A stretch of 6,309 nucleotides of DNA from BPGL01 sp035463115 (GTDB lineage Bacteria > Actinomycetota > UBA4738 > HRBIN12). Positions 1-5,021 of the stretch are shown here, in pieces; the first letter of the stretch is position 1, and each line of letters starts with the position of its first letter. Position numbers and translations under genes: made by a program. The notes under the pieces were generated by a model. That model made no database searches, had not been told where the DNA came from, and saw only the letters and a program-made list of their open reading frames with translations. The stretch lies in the NCBI GenBank assembly GCA_035463115.1, contig DATHTO010000053.1, forward strand, positions 1 to 6,309, written 5' to 3'.

Positions 1-1639
1 CAAGCGCTACACCGCCCAGGAGATCAGCGCGCGCATCCTCCAGAAGCTCAAGCGGGACGCCGAAGCCTATCTGGGCGATGAGGTGAGCCAGGCCGTCATC
101 ACGGTTCCCGCCTACTTCGGTGACGCCCAGCGCCAGGCCACCAAGGAGGCCGGTCAGATCGCGGGGCTCGAGGTCCTGCGCATCATCAACGAGCCGACCG
201 CCGCCGCTCTGGCGTACGGCCTCGACAAGGGTGACCACGACCAGACGGTGCTCGTCTTCGACCTCGGGGGCGGCACGTTCGACGTGTCGTTGCTCGAGAT
301 CGGTGACGGCGTGTTCGAGGTGAAGGCGACGCACGGTGACACCCAGCTCGGCGGCGACGACTGGGACCAGCGGATCATCGATCACCTCGTGAAGTCCTTC
401 AAGGACGGTCACGGTGTCGACCTGGCGAAGGACCGCATGGCACTGCAGCGCCTGCAGGAGGCCGCGGAGAAGGCGAAGATCGAGCTGTCGCAGGTCACCG
501 AGACGACGATCAACCTCCCGTTCGTCACGGCGACGAACGAAGGCCCGCTGCACCTCGAGCAGAAGCTCACCCGCGGCGAGTTCGAACGGATGACCGAGGA
601 TCTCGTCGAGCGGACGCGCGTGCCGTTCGAGCAGGCGATCAAGGACTGGGGCAAGGACGCCAGCCAGATCGACCACATCATCCTCGTCGGCGGCTCGACA
701 CGGATGCCGATGATCCAGGAGCTCGTGAAGGCGCTGACGGGCGGCAAGGAGCCCCACAAGGGCGTGAACCCCGACGAGGTCGTCGCGGTCGGCGCGTCGA
801 TCCAGGCCGGCGTCCTGAAGGGCGACGTGAAGGACATCCTGCTCCTCGACGTCACGCCGCTGTCGCTCGGCGTCGAGACGCTCGGCGGCATCGTGCAGCG
901 GATGATCGAACGCAACACGACGATCCCGACGCGCAAGGCCGAAACGTTCACGACCGCGGCCGACGCCCAGACGCAGGTCGAGATCAACGTCCTCCAGGGT
1001 GAAGGCGAGACGGTCGCGTCGCCCGGCGTGAAGTCGCTCGGCCGGTTCAACCTCGTCGGCATCCCACCGGCGCCGCGGGGCGTTCCGCAGATCGAGGTGT
1101 CGTTCGACATCGACGCGAACGGCATCGTGAACGTCAGCGCGAAGGACCTCGCCACCGGCAAGGAACAGGCGATGACGATCACCGGTGGCACCGCGCTGTC
1201 GAAGGACGAGATCGACCGCATGGTCAAGGAGGCCGAGTCGTTCGCGGCCGAGGACCACAAGCGCCGCGAATCGGCCGAAGCGCGCAACCAGGCCGACCAG
1301 ATGGCCTACCAGGTCGACAGGTTCGTGTCGGACAACGGCGACAAGATCGCCGACACCGACAAGAGCGAGCTCACCGCCGTGAACGACGAGCTGAAGGAGA
1401 CGCTCAAGGACCAGGACGCGGCTCCGGAGACCCTCCGCAGCGCCACGGACAAGGTCATGACGGTCTTCCAGCGTGTCGGTCAGGCGATGTACCAGCAGAC
1501 ACAGGCGTCCGAGGCGCAGACGACCGCCGGCGACGGCGGCGCGGGCGCCGAGGGCGAGACGACGGCCCAGGCCCGCACCGACGAGTCGGGCGATGACGAG
1601 GTCGTCGAGGGCGAGATCGTCGAGGAAGGAGGATCGTGA
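1..1639 (+). CDS. dnaK: Hsp70 chaperone DnaK, 5'-truncated by window edge
   Basis: DnaK is the cytosolic ATP-dependent Hsp70 that binds exposed hydrophobic peptide segments and works with DnaJ and GrpE. The reading frame is open from base 2, and its first residues (KRYTAQEISARIL) match the interior of actinobacterial DnaK, so about 80-90 N-terminal residues including the first phosphate loop lie outside. Counting residues from base 2, the nucleotide-binding domain shows EPTAAALAYG near 64, the phosphate-2 motif DLGGGTFDVS near 87, GGDDWD after it, and the adenosine motif LVGGSTRMP near 228. The linker and substrate-binding domain follow from DVTPLSLGVET near 283, then the helical lid (about 390-480) and a low-complexity acidic tail with a small internal repeat (EVVEGEIVEEGG). 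The GTG at 83 is an internal valine, not the start. The stop TGA at 1637-1639 overlaps the next start by one base. The identification is certain; only the start is missing. Confidence 0.98.
   Translation, partial: KRYTAQEISARILQKLKRDAEAYLGDEVSQAVITVPAYFGDAQRQATKEAGQIAGLEVLRIINEPTAAALAYGLDKGDHDQTVLVFDLGGGTFDVSLLEIGDGVFEVKATHGDTQLGGDDWDQRIIDHLVKSFKDGHGVDLAKDRMALQRLQEAAEKAKIELSQVTETTINLPFVTATNEGPLHLEQKLTRGEFERMTEDLVERTRVPFEQAIKDWGKDASQIDHIILVGGSTRMPMIQELVKALTGGKEPHKGVNPDEVVAVGASIQAGVLKGDVKDILLLDVTPLSLGVETLGGIVQRMIERNTTIPTRKAETFTTAADAQTQVEINVLQGEGETVASPGVKSLGRFNLVGIPPAPRGVPQIEVSFDIDANGIVNVSAKDLATGKEQAMTITGGTALSKDEIDRMVKEAESFAAEDHKRRESAEARNQADQMAYQVDRFVSDNGDKIADTDKSELTAVNDELKETLKDQDAAPETLRSATDKVMTVFQRVGQAMYQQTQASEAQTTAGDGGAGAEGETTAQARTDESGDDEVVEGEIVEEGGS
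1626..1632 (+). promoter_or_regulatory. Ribosome binding site for hsp20
   Basis: AAGGAGG is a perfect seven-base Shine-Dalgarno match inside the last codons of dnaK. It lies six bases before the ATG at 1639 but only three before the in-frame GTG at 1636. This decides the start in favour of ATG 1639. It is the strongest ribosome site in the window, which suggests that Hsp20 is translated efficiently and not only by coupling from dnaK. Confidence 0.85.
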
Positions 1640-2055
1640 TGCTCGCCAGATGGGATCCCTTCCGTGACATGAAGGCGGTGGAAGAGGAGTTCGACCGCCT
1701 CGCGGGGAGGGCCTTCTCGCGCAACGCGTGGGTGCCGGCTCTCGACGTCCGTGAGACCGAAGACCGCTTCGAGGTGACCCTCGACCTGCCGGGGATGGAC
1801 CCGGAGGCCGTCGGTGTGACGTTCGAGGACGGCAGTCTCACGATCACCGGCAAGCGGGACTTCTCCAACGAGGAGAAGGGCGAGACGTGGCACCGCATCG
1901 AGCGGAGCTTCGGAACCTTCGCCCGGTCGATCCGCCTCCCGCAGACGGCCGACGCCGACCGGATCGATGCGACGTTCGACAAGGGCGTCCTCACCGTGTC
2001 GGTGCCGAAGGTCGAGCAGGCGAAGCCACGCACGATCGAGGTGCGGACGAAGTGA
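1639..2055 (+). CDS. Small heat-shock protein, Hsp20/alpha-crystallin family
   Basis: This 138-residue protein belongs to the ATP-independent holdase family, which forms oligomers that bind unfolding proteins and hand them to DnaK and ClpB. The N-terminal arm (1-30) begins with the WDPFRDM motif common in bacterial Hsp20 proteins. The alpha-crystallin domain runs from about 31 to 126, with the conserved LDLPGM stretch near 48-53 and the family signature A-x4-GVL at 111-118 (ATFDKGVL). A C-terminal I-x-V motif (I133, V135) corresponds to the I-x-I/V anchor used for oligomer assembly. Length is typical of the family. The start ATG overlaps the dnaK stop as TGATG and has a perfect Shine-Dalgarno site; GTG 1636 is a poorer alternative. 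In Mycobacterium tuberculosis the HspR regulon also contains a small heat-shock protein, Acr2, but at a separate locus. Here the gene sits inside the dnaK operon. Confidence 0.95.
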   Translation: MLARWDPFRDMKAVEEEFDRLAGRAFSRNAWVPALDVRETEDRFEVTLDLPGMDPEAVGVTFEDGSLTITGKRDFSNEEKGETWHRIERSFGTFARSIRLPQTADADRIDATFDKGVLTVSVPKVEQAKPRTIEVRTK

Positions 2056-2726
2056 GCACCGACGACCGACGCGGCGCCCGTCGCGAGGAGCCGACGTTCC
2101 GCGTGACGGACGAGCGACGGTTCGCAGGAGGGGCCGAGGGCTCGGGTCGCGAGCCCTCGGCGCCCGCCGAGGCCGAGGTTCGCGAGCAGGCCGAGGTTCG
2201 CGAGCAGGCGGTCGCCGAGACGGCCGACGCCGTCGCCGAGGCCGCGGCCTCCGTTCCCGAGCCCCAGCATGACGAGCTCGAGCAGGCTCGGACCGAGGCC
2301 GCGGAGTACCGAGCGCACCTGCAGCGACTGCAGGCGGAGTTCGACAACTACCGCAAGCGCACCGTCAAGGAACAGAGCCGGATGCTCGAGCTGGCTTCCG
2401 AGCCCGTCGTCCGGCGGCTCCTCGAGGTGCTCGACGACTTCGAGCTGGCGCTGCTCCATGCCGAACAGCAGGAGCCGGCGCCGGAGATCGAGAAGTTCAC
2501 GAAGGGCGTGGAGCTCGTGTTCGCGAAGCTCCTCGACGCCCTGCACGCCGAAGGGCTCGCGCGGATCGACGCGGAAGGCAAGCCGTTCGATCCGGAGCTC
2601 CACGAGGCATTGATGCAGACCGGCGAGGGTGACGGCGATCCCGTCGTCGCCGAGGTGTTCCGCCCCGGGTACACGCTGAAGGGACACGTGCTCCGCCCTT
2701 CGGGCGTGCGCGTCGAACGGCGCTGA
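2052..2726 (+). CDS. grpE: Nucleotide exchange factor GrpE
   Basis: GrpE is the dimeric exchange factor that opens the DnaK nucleotide-binding cleft and releases ADP. I start it at GTG 2052, which overlaps the hsp20 stop as GTGA and gives 224 residues, a usual actinobacterial length. The frame stays open further upstream to about 1887, but that part lies inside hsp20 and does not resemble GrpE. A weak GAGG at 2038-2041 is the only ribosome-site candidate, so coupling to hsp20 is likely. Residues 1-75 are charged, alanine/glutamate-rich and probably disordered, and contain two copies of AEVREQ (41-52). Residues about 76-115 form the long dimerisation helix (EFDNYRKR is the typical motif). The C-terminal beta domain carries the GrpE signature around FDPELHEAL and ends with PGYTLKGHVLRPSGVRV. 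Its first 110 bases hold a perfect 12-bp hairpin, reported separately. Confidence 0.96.
   Translation: MSTDDRRGARREEPTFRVTDERRFAGGAEGSGREPSAPAEAEVREQAEVREQAVAETADAVAEAAASVPEPQHDELEQARTEAAEYRAHLQRLQAEFDNYRKRTVKEQSRMLELASEPVVRRLLEVLDDFELALLHAEQQEPAPEIEKFTKGVELVFAKLLDALHAEGLARIDAEGKPFDPELHEALMQTGEGDGDPVVAEVFRPGYTLKGHVLRPSGVRVERR
2133..2161 (+). repeat. Perfect 12-bp inverted repeat (hairpin) inside grpE
   Basis: The left arm GCCGAGGGCTCG (2133-2144) and the right arm CGAGCCCTCGGC (2150-2161) are exact reverse complements separated by the five bases GGTCG. The stem is almost all G-C and would be very stable as RNA. It lies about 80 bases into grpE in codons for the variable N-terminal region. 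No T-run follows, so it is not a standard intrinsic terminator. Its role, if any, is unknown; blocking 3' exonucleases, slowing RNA polymerase or ribosomes, or marking a processing site are possibilities. Confidence 0.8.
2170..2209 (+). repeat. 18-bp tandem duplication in grpE
   Basis: The unit GCCGAGGTTCGCGAGCAG occurs twice without mismatch at 2172-2189 and 2190-2207, and the 18-base periodicity extends over 2170-2209. It encodes AEVREQ twice (residues 41-52 of GrpE) and keeps the frame. The exact identity, including the relatively rare GTT codon, points to a recent slippage duplication in the disordered N-terminal region. Confidence 0.9.
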
Positions 2727-2729
2727 GGA
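2725..2729 (+). promoter_or_regulatory. Ribosome binding site for dnaJ
   Basis: GAGGA overlaps the grpE stop codon (TGA 2724-2726) and lies seven bases before the dnaJ ATG at 2737. The overlap means ribosomes ending grpE sit directly on the dnaJ initiation site. Confidence 0.7.
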
Positions 2730-2736
2730 CGCGACG

Positions 2737-3927
2737 ATGGCCGAGCAGCACGACGTGCGACGCGAGTGGTTCGAGAAGGACTACTACGCGGTGCTCGGCG
2801 TGGCGAAGAACGCGTCCGCCGCCGAGATCAAGAAGGCGTACCGGAAGCTCGCGCAGCAGCATCATCCCGACGCGAACGCCGGGAACGCCGCGGCCGAGGA
2901 GCGCTTCAAGGAGGTCTCGGCCGCCTACGACGTCCTCGGCGACGAAGACAAGCGCAAGGCGTACGACCGCGTCCGCGACATGGCGGCTGCGGGCTCTGGT
3001 GCGGGCGGCTTCCCGCGAGCGGGCGGCCCCGGCGGCGGGTTCCGCGGAGGCCCCTCCGGCTATCCCGGCGGCGTCGGCGGCGGCTTCCCGGGAGGGTTCT
3101 CGTACGAGAGCGTCGACCTCGGCGATCTGCTCGGTGACATGTTCGGCGGCGCTCGAGGCCGACGCGGCCGTGGCGCATCGCGTGTGAGGCGCGGCGCCGA
3201 TCTCGAGACCGACGTCCGGGTGTCGTTCGAGGAGGCGATGGTCGGGGCGACCATGCCGGTGAAGATCTCGGGCCCCGCGACGTGTTCGACGTGTCACGGC
3301 TCCGGCGCCGCCCCCGGCACGCAGCCGATCACGTGCCCGGAGTGCGGGGGCGACGGGCAGATCGCCGTGAACCAGGGGCCGTTCTCGATGGCGCAGACGT
3401 GTCCTCGCTGTGAAGGCACGGGCCGCATCGTCGAGCGGCCGTGTCCGACCTGTCGCGGGACCGGCGCGGAGCGGCGCACGCGCCGTCTGCAGGTGAAGAT
3501 CCCCGCCGGCGTGAAGGACGGCGCCCGCATCAAGCTCGCCGGCAAGGGCGAGCCCGGCGGGGCCGGCGTGCCGTCCGGCGACCTGTACGTGCGTGTGCGC
3601 GTCGAGCCGCACCGGGTGTTCGGACGCAAGGGCGACGATCTCACCCTCGAGCTGCCGGTCACGTATCCCGAGGCCGCGCTCGGCTCGCAGGTGCAGGTTC
3701 CGACGCTGAACGGCCCCGTGACGCTGAAGGTGCCGGCCGGCACGCCGAGCGGCAAGACGTTCCGGGTCAAGGGCAAGGGCGCACCCACGCGTGCCGGTCA
3801 CGGCGACCTGCTGGTGACGGTCCTCGTCGACGTCCCCGGCCGATTGTCGAAGCGGGAGAAGCAGCTGCTGAAGGAACTGCAGGAGGCGAGGAGCGACTCG
3901 CCGCGCGCCGATCTCGGCGTGTCGTGA
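2737..3927 (+). CDS. dnaJ: Type I (class A) J-domain co-chaperone DnaJ
   Basis: DnaJ delivers substrates to DnaK and stimulates its ATPase. The 396-residue product has every part of a full-length class A protein. The J-domain covers about 14-80, with the essential HPD at 43-45. A long glycine/phenylalanine region covers about 83-138 and ends in DLGDLLGDMFGG. A basic segment follows at 140-152. The cysteine-rich zinc domain has four intact CxxCxGxG repeats at 183-190, 200-207, 222-229 and 236-243, enough to bind two zinc ions. The C-terminal substrate-binding domains extend from about 248 to 375. The start is ATG 2737, ten bases after grpE, with a GAGGA site. Actinobacteria usually have a second dnaJ elsewhere beside hrcA; position next to hspR makes this the DnaJ1 type. 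Nothing is broken or missing. Confidence 0.97.
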   Translation: MAEQHDVRREWFEKDYYAVLGVAKNASAAEIKKAYRKLAQQHHPDANAGNAAAEERFKEVSAAYDVLGDEDKRKAYDRVRDMAAAGSGAGGFPRAGGPGGGFRGGPSGYPGGVGGGFPGGFSYESVDLGDLLGDMFGGARGRRGRGASRVRRGADLETDVRVSFEEAMVGATMPVKISGPATCSTCHGSGAAPGTQPITCPECGGDGQIAVNQGPFSMAQTCPRCEGTGRIVERPCPTCRGTGAERRTRRLQVKIPAGVKDGARIKLAGKGEPGGAGVPSGDLYVRVRVEPHRVFGRKGDDLTLELPVTYPEAALGSQVQVPTLNGPVTLKVPAGTPSGKTFRVKGKGAPTRAGHGDLLVTVLVDVPGRLSKREKQLLKELQEARSDSPRADLGVS

Positions 3928-3932
3928 GGTGG
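3926..3932 (+). promoter_or_regulatory. Ribosome binding site for hspR
   Basis: GAGGTGG overlaps the end of the dnaJ stop codon and lies seven bases before ATG 3940. The alternative in-frame ATG at 4075 has no purine-rich site ahead of it. This supports the longer HspR with its N-terminal extension. Confidence 0.65.
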
Positions 3933-3939
3933 GACGGAC

Positions 3940-4461
3940 ATGGTTGAACGCGAGCGCACCGACGATGTGACGGAAGCGGCGAGCGGCCCCCCGCGCCGCG
4001 ACGGCCTGGGGTCTGCCGACGGCGCGGCGTCGCGCGACGCGAGGTCTCCGCAGGACCGCGCTTCCACCGACGGCATGCTGAGCGAGGAGCGCGCCGTCTA
4101 CATCATCAGCGTCGCGGCGGAACTCGCCGGCGTGCATCCGCAGACGCTGCGGATCTACGAACGCAAGGGCCTGCTCAACCCGAAGCGCACGTCGGGCAAC
4201 ACGCGGCGATATTCGGACCGCGACATCGCGCGCCTGCGGCTGATCCAGGACCTGACGCAGCAGCGCGGCGTCAACCTCGCGGGGGTCAAGCTCATCATGG
4301 AGATGCAAGCCGAGCTCGAAGAGCTCCGTCGCCAGGCCGAGGACCTGCAGGCGCAGCTGCGACGGTCGCGACGCGCCGTTCGGCGACAGCCGCATCCGAG
4401 CGAGGGCAAGATCGTGCCGCTCCGCACCGTCTTCCTTCCGCCATGGGAGATCGAGCGATGA
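3940..4461 (+). CDS. hspR: MerR-family heat-shock repressor HspR
   Basis: HspR represses the dnaK operon and clpB in actinobacteria by binding HAIR inverted repeats, with DnaK acting as co-repressor. The 173-residue protein has a MerR-type winged helix at about 53-122: YIISVAAELAGVHPQTLR forms the first helix-turn-helix, then the wing with GNTRRYS (86-92), then RGVNLAGVKLIMEM (109-122), which is characteristic of HspR. A coiled-coil dimerisation helix follows (about 122-145). The C-terminal tail contains a hydrophobic patch (TVFLPPW, 163-169), which by analogy with other HspR proteins could be read by DnaK. There are no cysteines, so thiol-based sensing within this protein is excluded. Residues 1-45 form a charged, low-complexity extension not seen in typical HspR; starting at ATG 4075 would remove it, but only ATG 3940 has a good ribosome site. 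The stop overlaps the next ATG. Confidence 0.95.
   Translation: MVERERTDDVTEAASGPPRRDGLGSADGAASRDARSPQDRASTDGMLSEERAVYIISVAAELAGVHPQTLRIYERKGLLNPKRTSGNTRRYSDRDIARLRLIQDLTQQRGVNLAGVKLIMEMQAELEELRRQAEDLQAQLRRSRRAVRRQPHPSEGKIVPLRTVFLPPWEIER
4445..4449 (+). promoter_or_regulatory. Ribosome binding site deciding the acetyltransferase start
   Basis: GGGAG lies eight bases before ATG 4458. The upstream in-frame ATG at 4443 has only pyrimidine-rich sequence before it, and this site would fall inside that longer version. The start at 4458, overlapping the hspR stop as ATGA, is therefore preferred. Confidence 0.65.
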
Positions 4462-5021
4462 CGCTCCGGCTCCGAGGCGCGCACGTGACGCTCCGGCCGT
4501 TCCGCGCCGGCGAGTTCGACGTGCTCTGGGCCGAGGAGACCGCTGACCGGGGCGCGTACCAGTCGCCCGTGCCGGACGATCAGGCGTTCCGCGAGCGGCT
4601 CCGCCGGCGCGTCGACGCGTCGGGGTCGTGGACGCGGACCGAGCTGCTCCTCGCCATCGAGGCCGAAGGGGCGCTCGCCGGCGATCTCCAGGCGCGGCGG
4701 GACGACGACGCGATGCCGCCGGGCCTGTTCGAGGTCGGCATCGGTGTGTTCCGAGGATGCCGCGGGCGTGGGGTGGGGACCGAGGCGCTGTCGCTGCTGA
4801 CCGAGCACCTGTTCCTCGAGGAGTTCGCCCATCGCGTCCAGCTCTCGACCGACGTCGACAACGTCGCGATGCGTCGATCCGCCGAGAAGGCCGGCTTCAC
4901 GTTCGAAGGCGTCCTCCGCGGCTACTGGCCGGTCCCCGACGGACCGGCACGAGACTTCGCGATGTACGCCCGTACCCGTCCCGACCACGAGAGAAGCGAC
5001 CGATGGACCCGAGCAAGCTGA
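4458..5021 (+). CDS. GNAT-family N-acetyltransferase (RimJ/RimL-like)
   Basis: This 187-residue protein is a GCN5-related acetyltransferase of the RimJ/RimL type, expected to move an acetyl group from acetyl-CoA to an amino group. The N-terminal strand VTLRPFRAGEFDVLW (10-24) is typical of this branch. The acetyl-CoA pyrophosphate loop R-G-R-G-V-G is at 102-107, following the beta-4 strand FEVGIGV. The C-terminal half has the usual S-T-D-V-D-N-x-A-M-R-R-S-A-E-K-A-G-F pattern at 130-147, then FEGVLRGYW. The substrate cannot be read from the sequence; ribosomal proteins, other proteins, antibiotics or small amines are all possible. The gene overlaps hspR by four bases and clpB by 19, so it is built into the chaperone operon and should be induced with it. 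A link to chaperone or aggregate acetylation would be inference only. I would not assign a gene symbol. Confidence 0.9.
   Translation: MTLRLRGAHVTLRPFRAGEFDVLWAEETADRGAYQSPVPDDQAFRERLRRRVDASGSWTRTELLLAIEAEGALAGDLQARRDDDAMPPGLFEVGIGVFRGCRGRGVGTEALSLLTEHLFLEEFAHRVQLSTDVDNVAMRRSAEKAGFTFEGVLRGYWPVPDGPARDFAMYARTRPDHERSDRWTRAS
4928..4948 (+). repeat. 8-bp GC-rich inverted repeat upstream of clpB
   Basis: GCCGGTCC (4928-4935) and GGACCGGC (4941-4948) are exact reverse complements around the five bases CCGAC. The hairpin is inside the acetyltransferase gene and ends 54 bases before the clpB start. No T-run follows. In GC-rich coding DNA such short stems occur by chance, so any function in controlling clpB translation is unproven. 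Confidence 0.5.
4989..4996 (+). promoter_or_regulatory. Weak ribosome binding site for clpB
   Basis: The purine run GAGAGAAG ends six bases before the clpB ATG at 5003 and is only a partial Shine-Dalgarno match. It is the only candidate, and initiation probably relies partly on ribosomes translating the overlapping acetyltransferase gene. Confidence 0.45.

Noticed and set aside
83..85. GTG as the start of dnaK
   Set aside because: The frame continues upstream to the window edge with conserved DnaK residues, so this GTG is an internal valine.
409..1287. Minus-strand open frame of 292 codons opposite dnaK
   Set aside because: It is a serine-rich shadow of the DnaK frame without a domain or convincing start region.
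1887..2051. Upstream extension of the grpE frame
   Set aside because: It is entirely within hsp20, reads as a proline/arginine-rich shadow, and the GTGA overlap at 2052 gives a normal GrpE length.
2133..2161. Intrinsic terminator at the grpE hairpin
   Set aside because: The stem is strong, but the sequence after it is CG-rich with no T-run, and the gene continues through it.
2980..3160. Glycine-rich repetitive stretch in dnaJ as a possible repeat element
   Set aside because: It is the normal glycine/phenylalanine region of DnaJ, and the repetition follows from GGN codons.
2497..4395. Minus-strand open frame of 632 codons across grpE, dnaJ and hspR
   Set aside because: It lies opposite three well-identified genes, has an arginine/alanine-rich composition typical of antisense frames in GC-rich DNA, and shows no recognisable domain.
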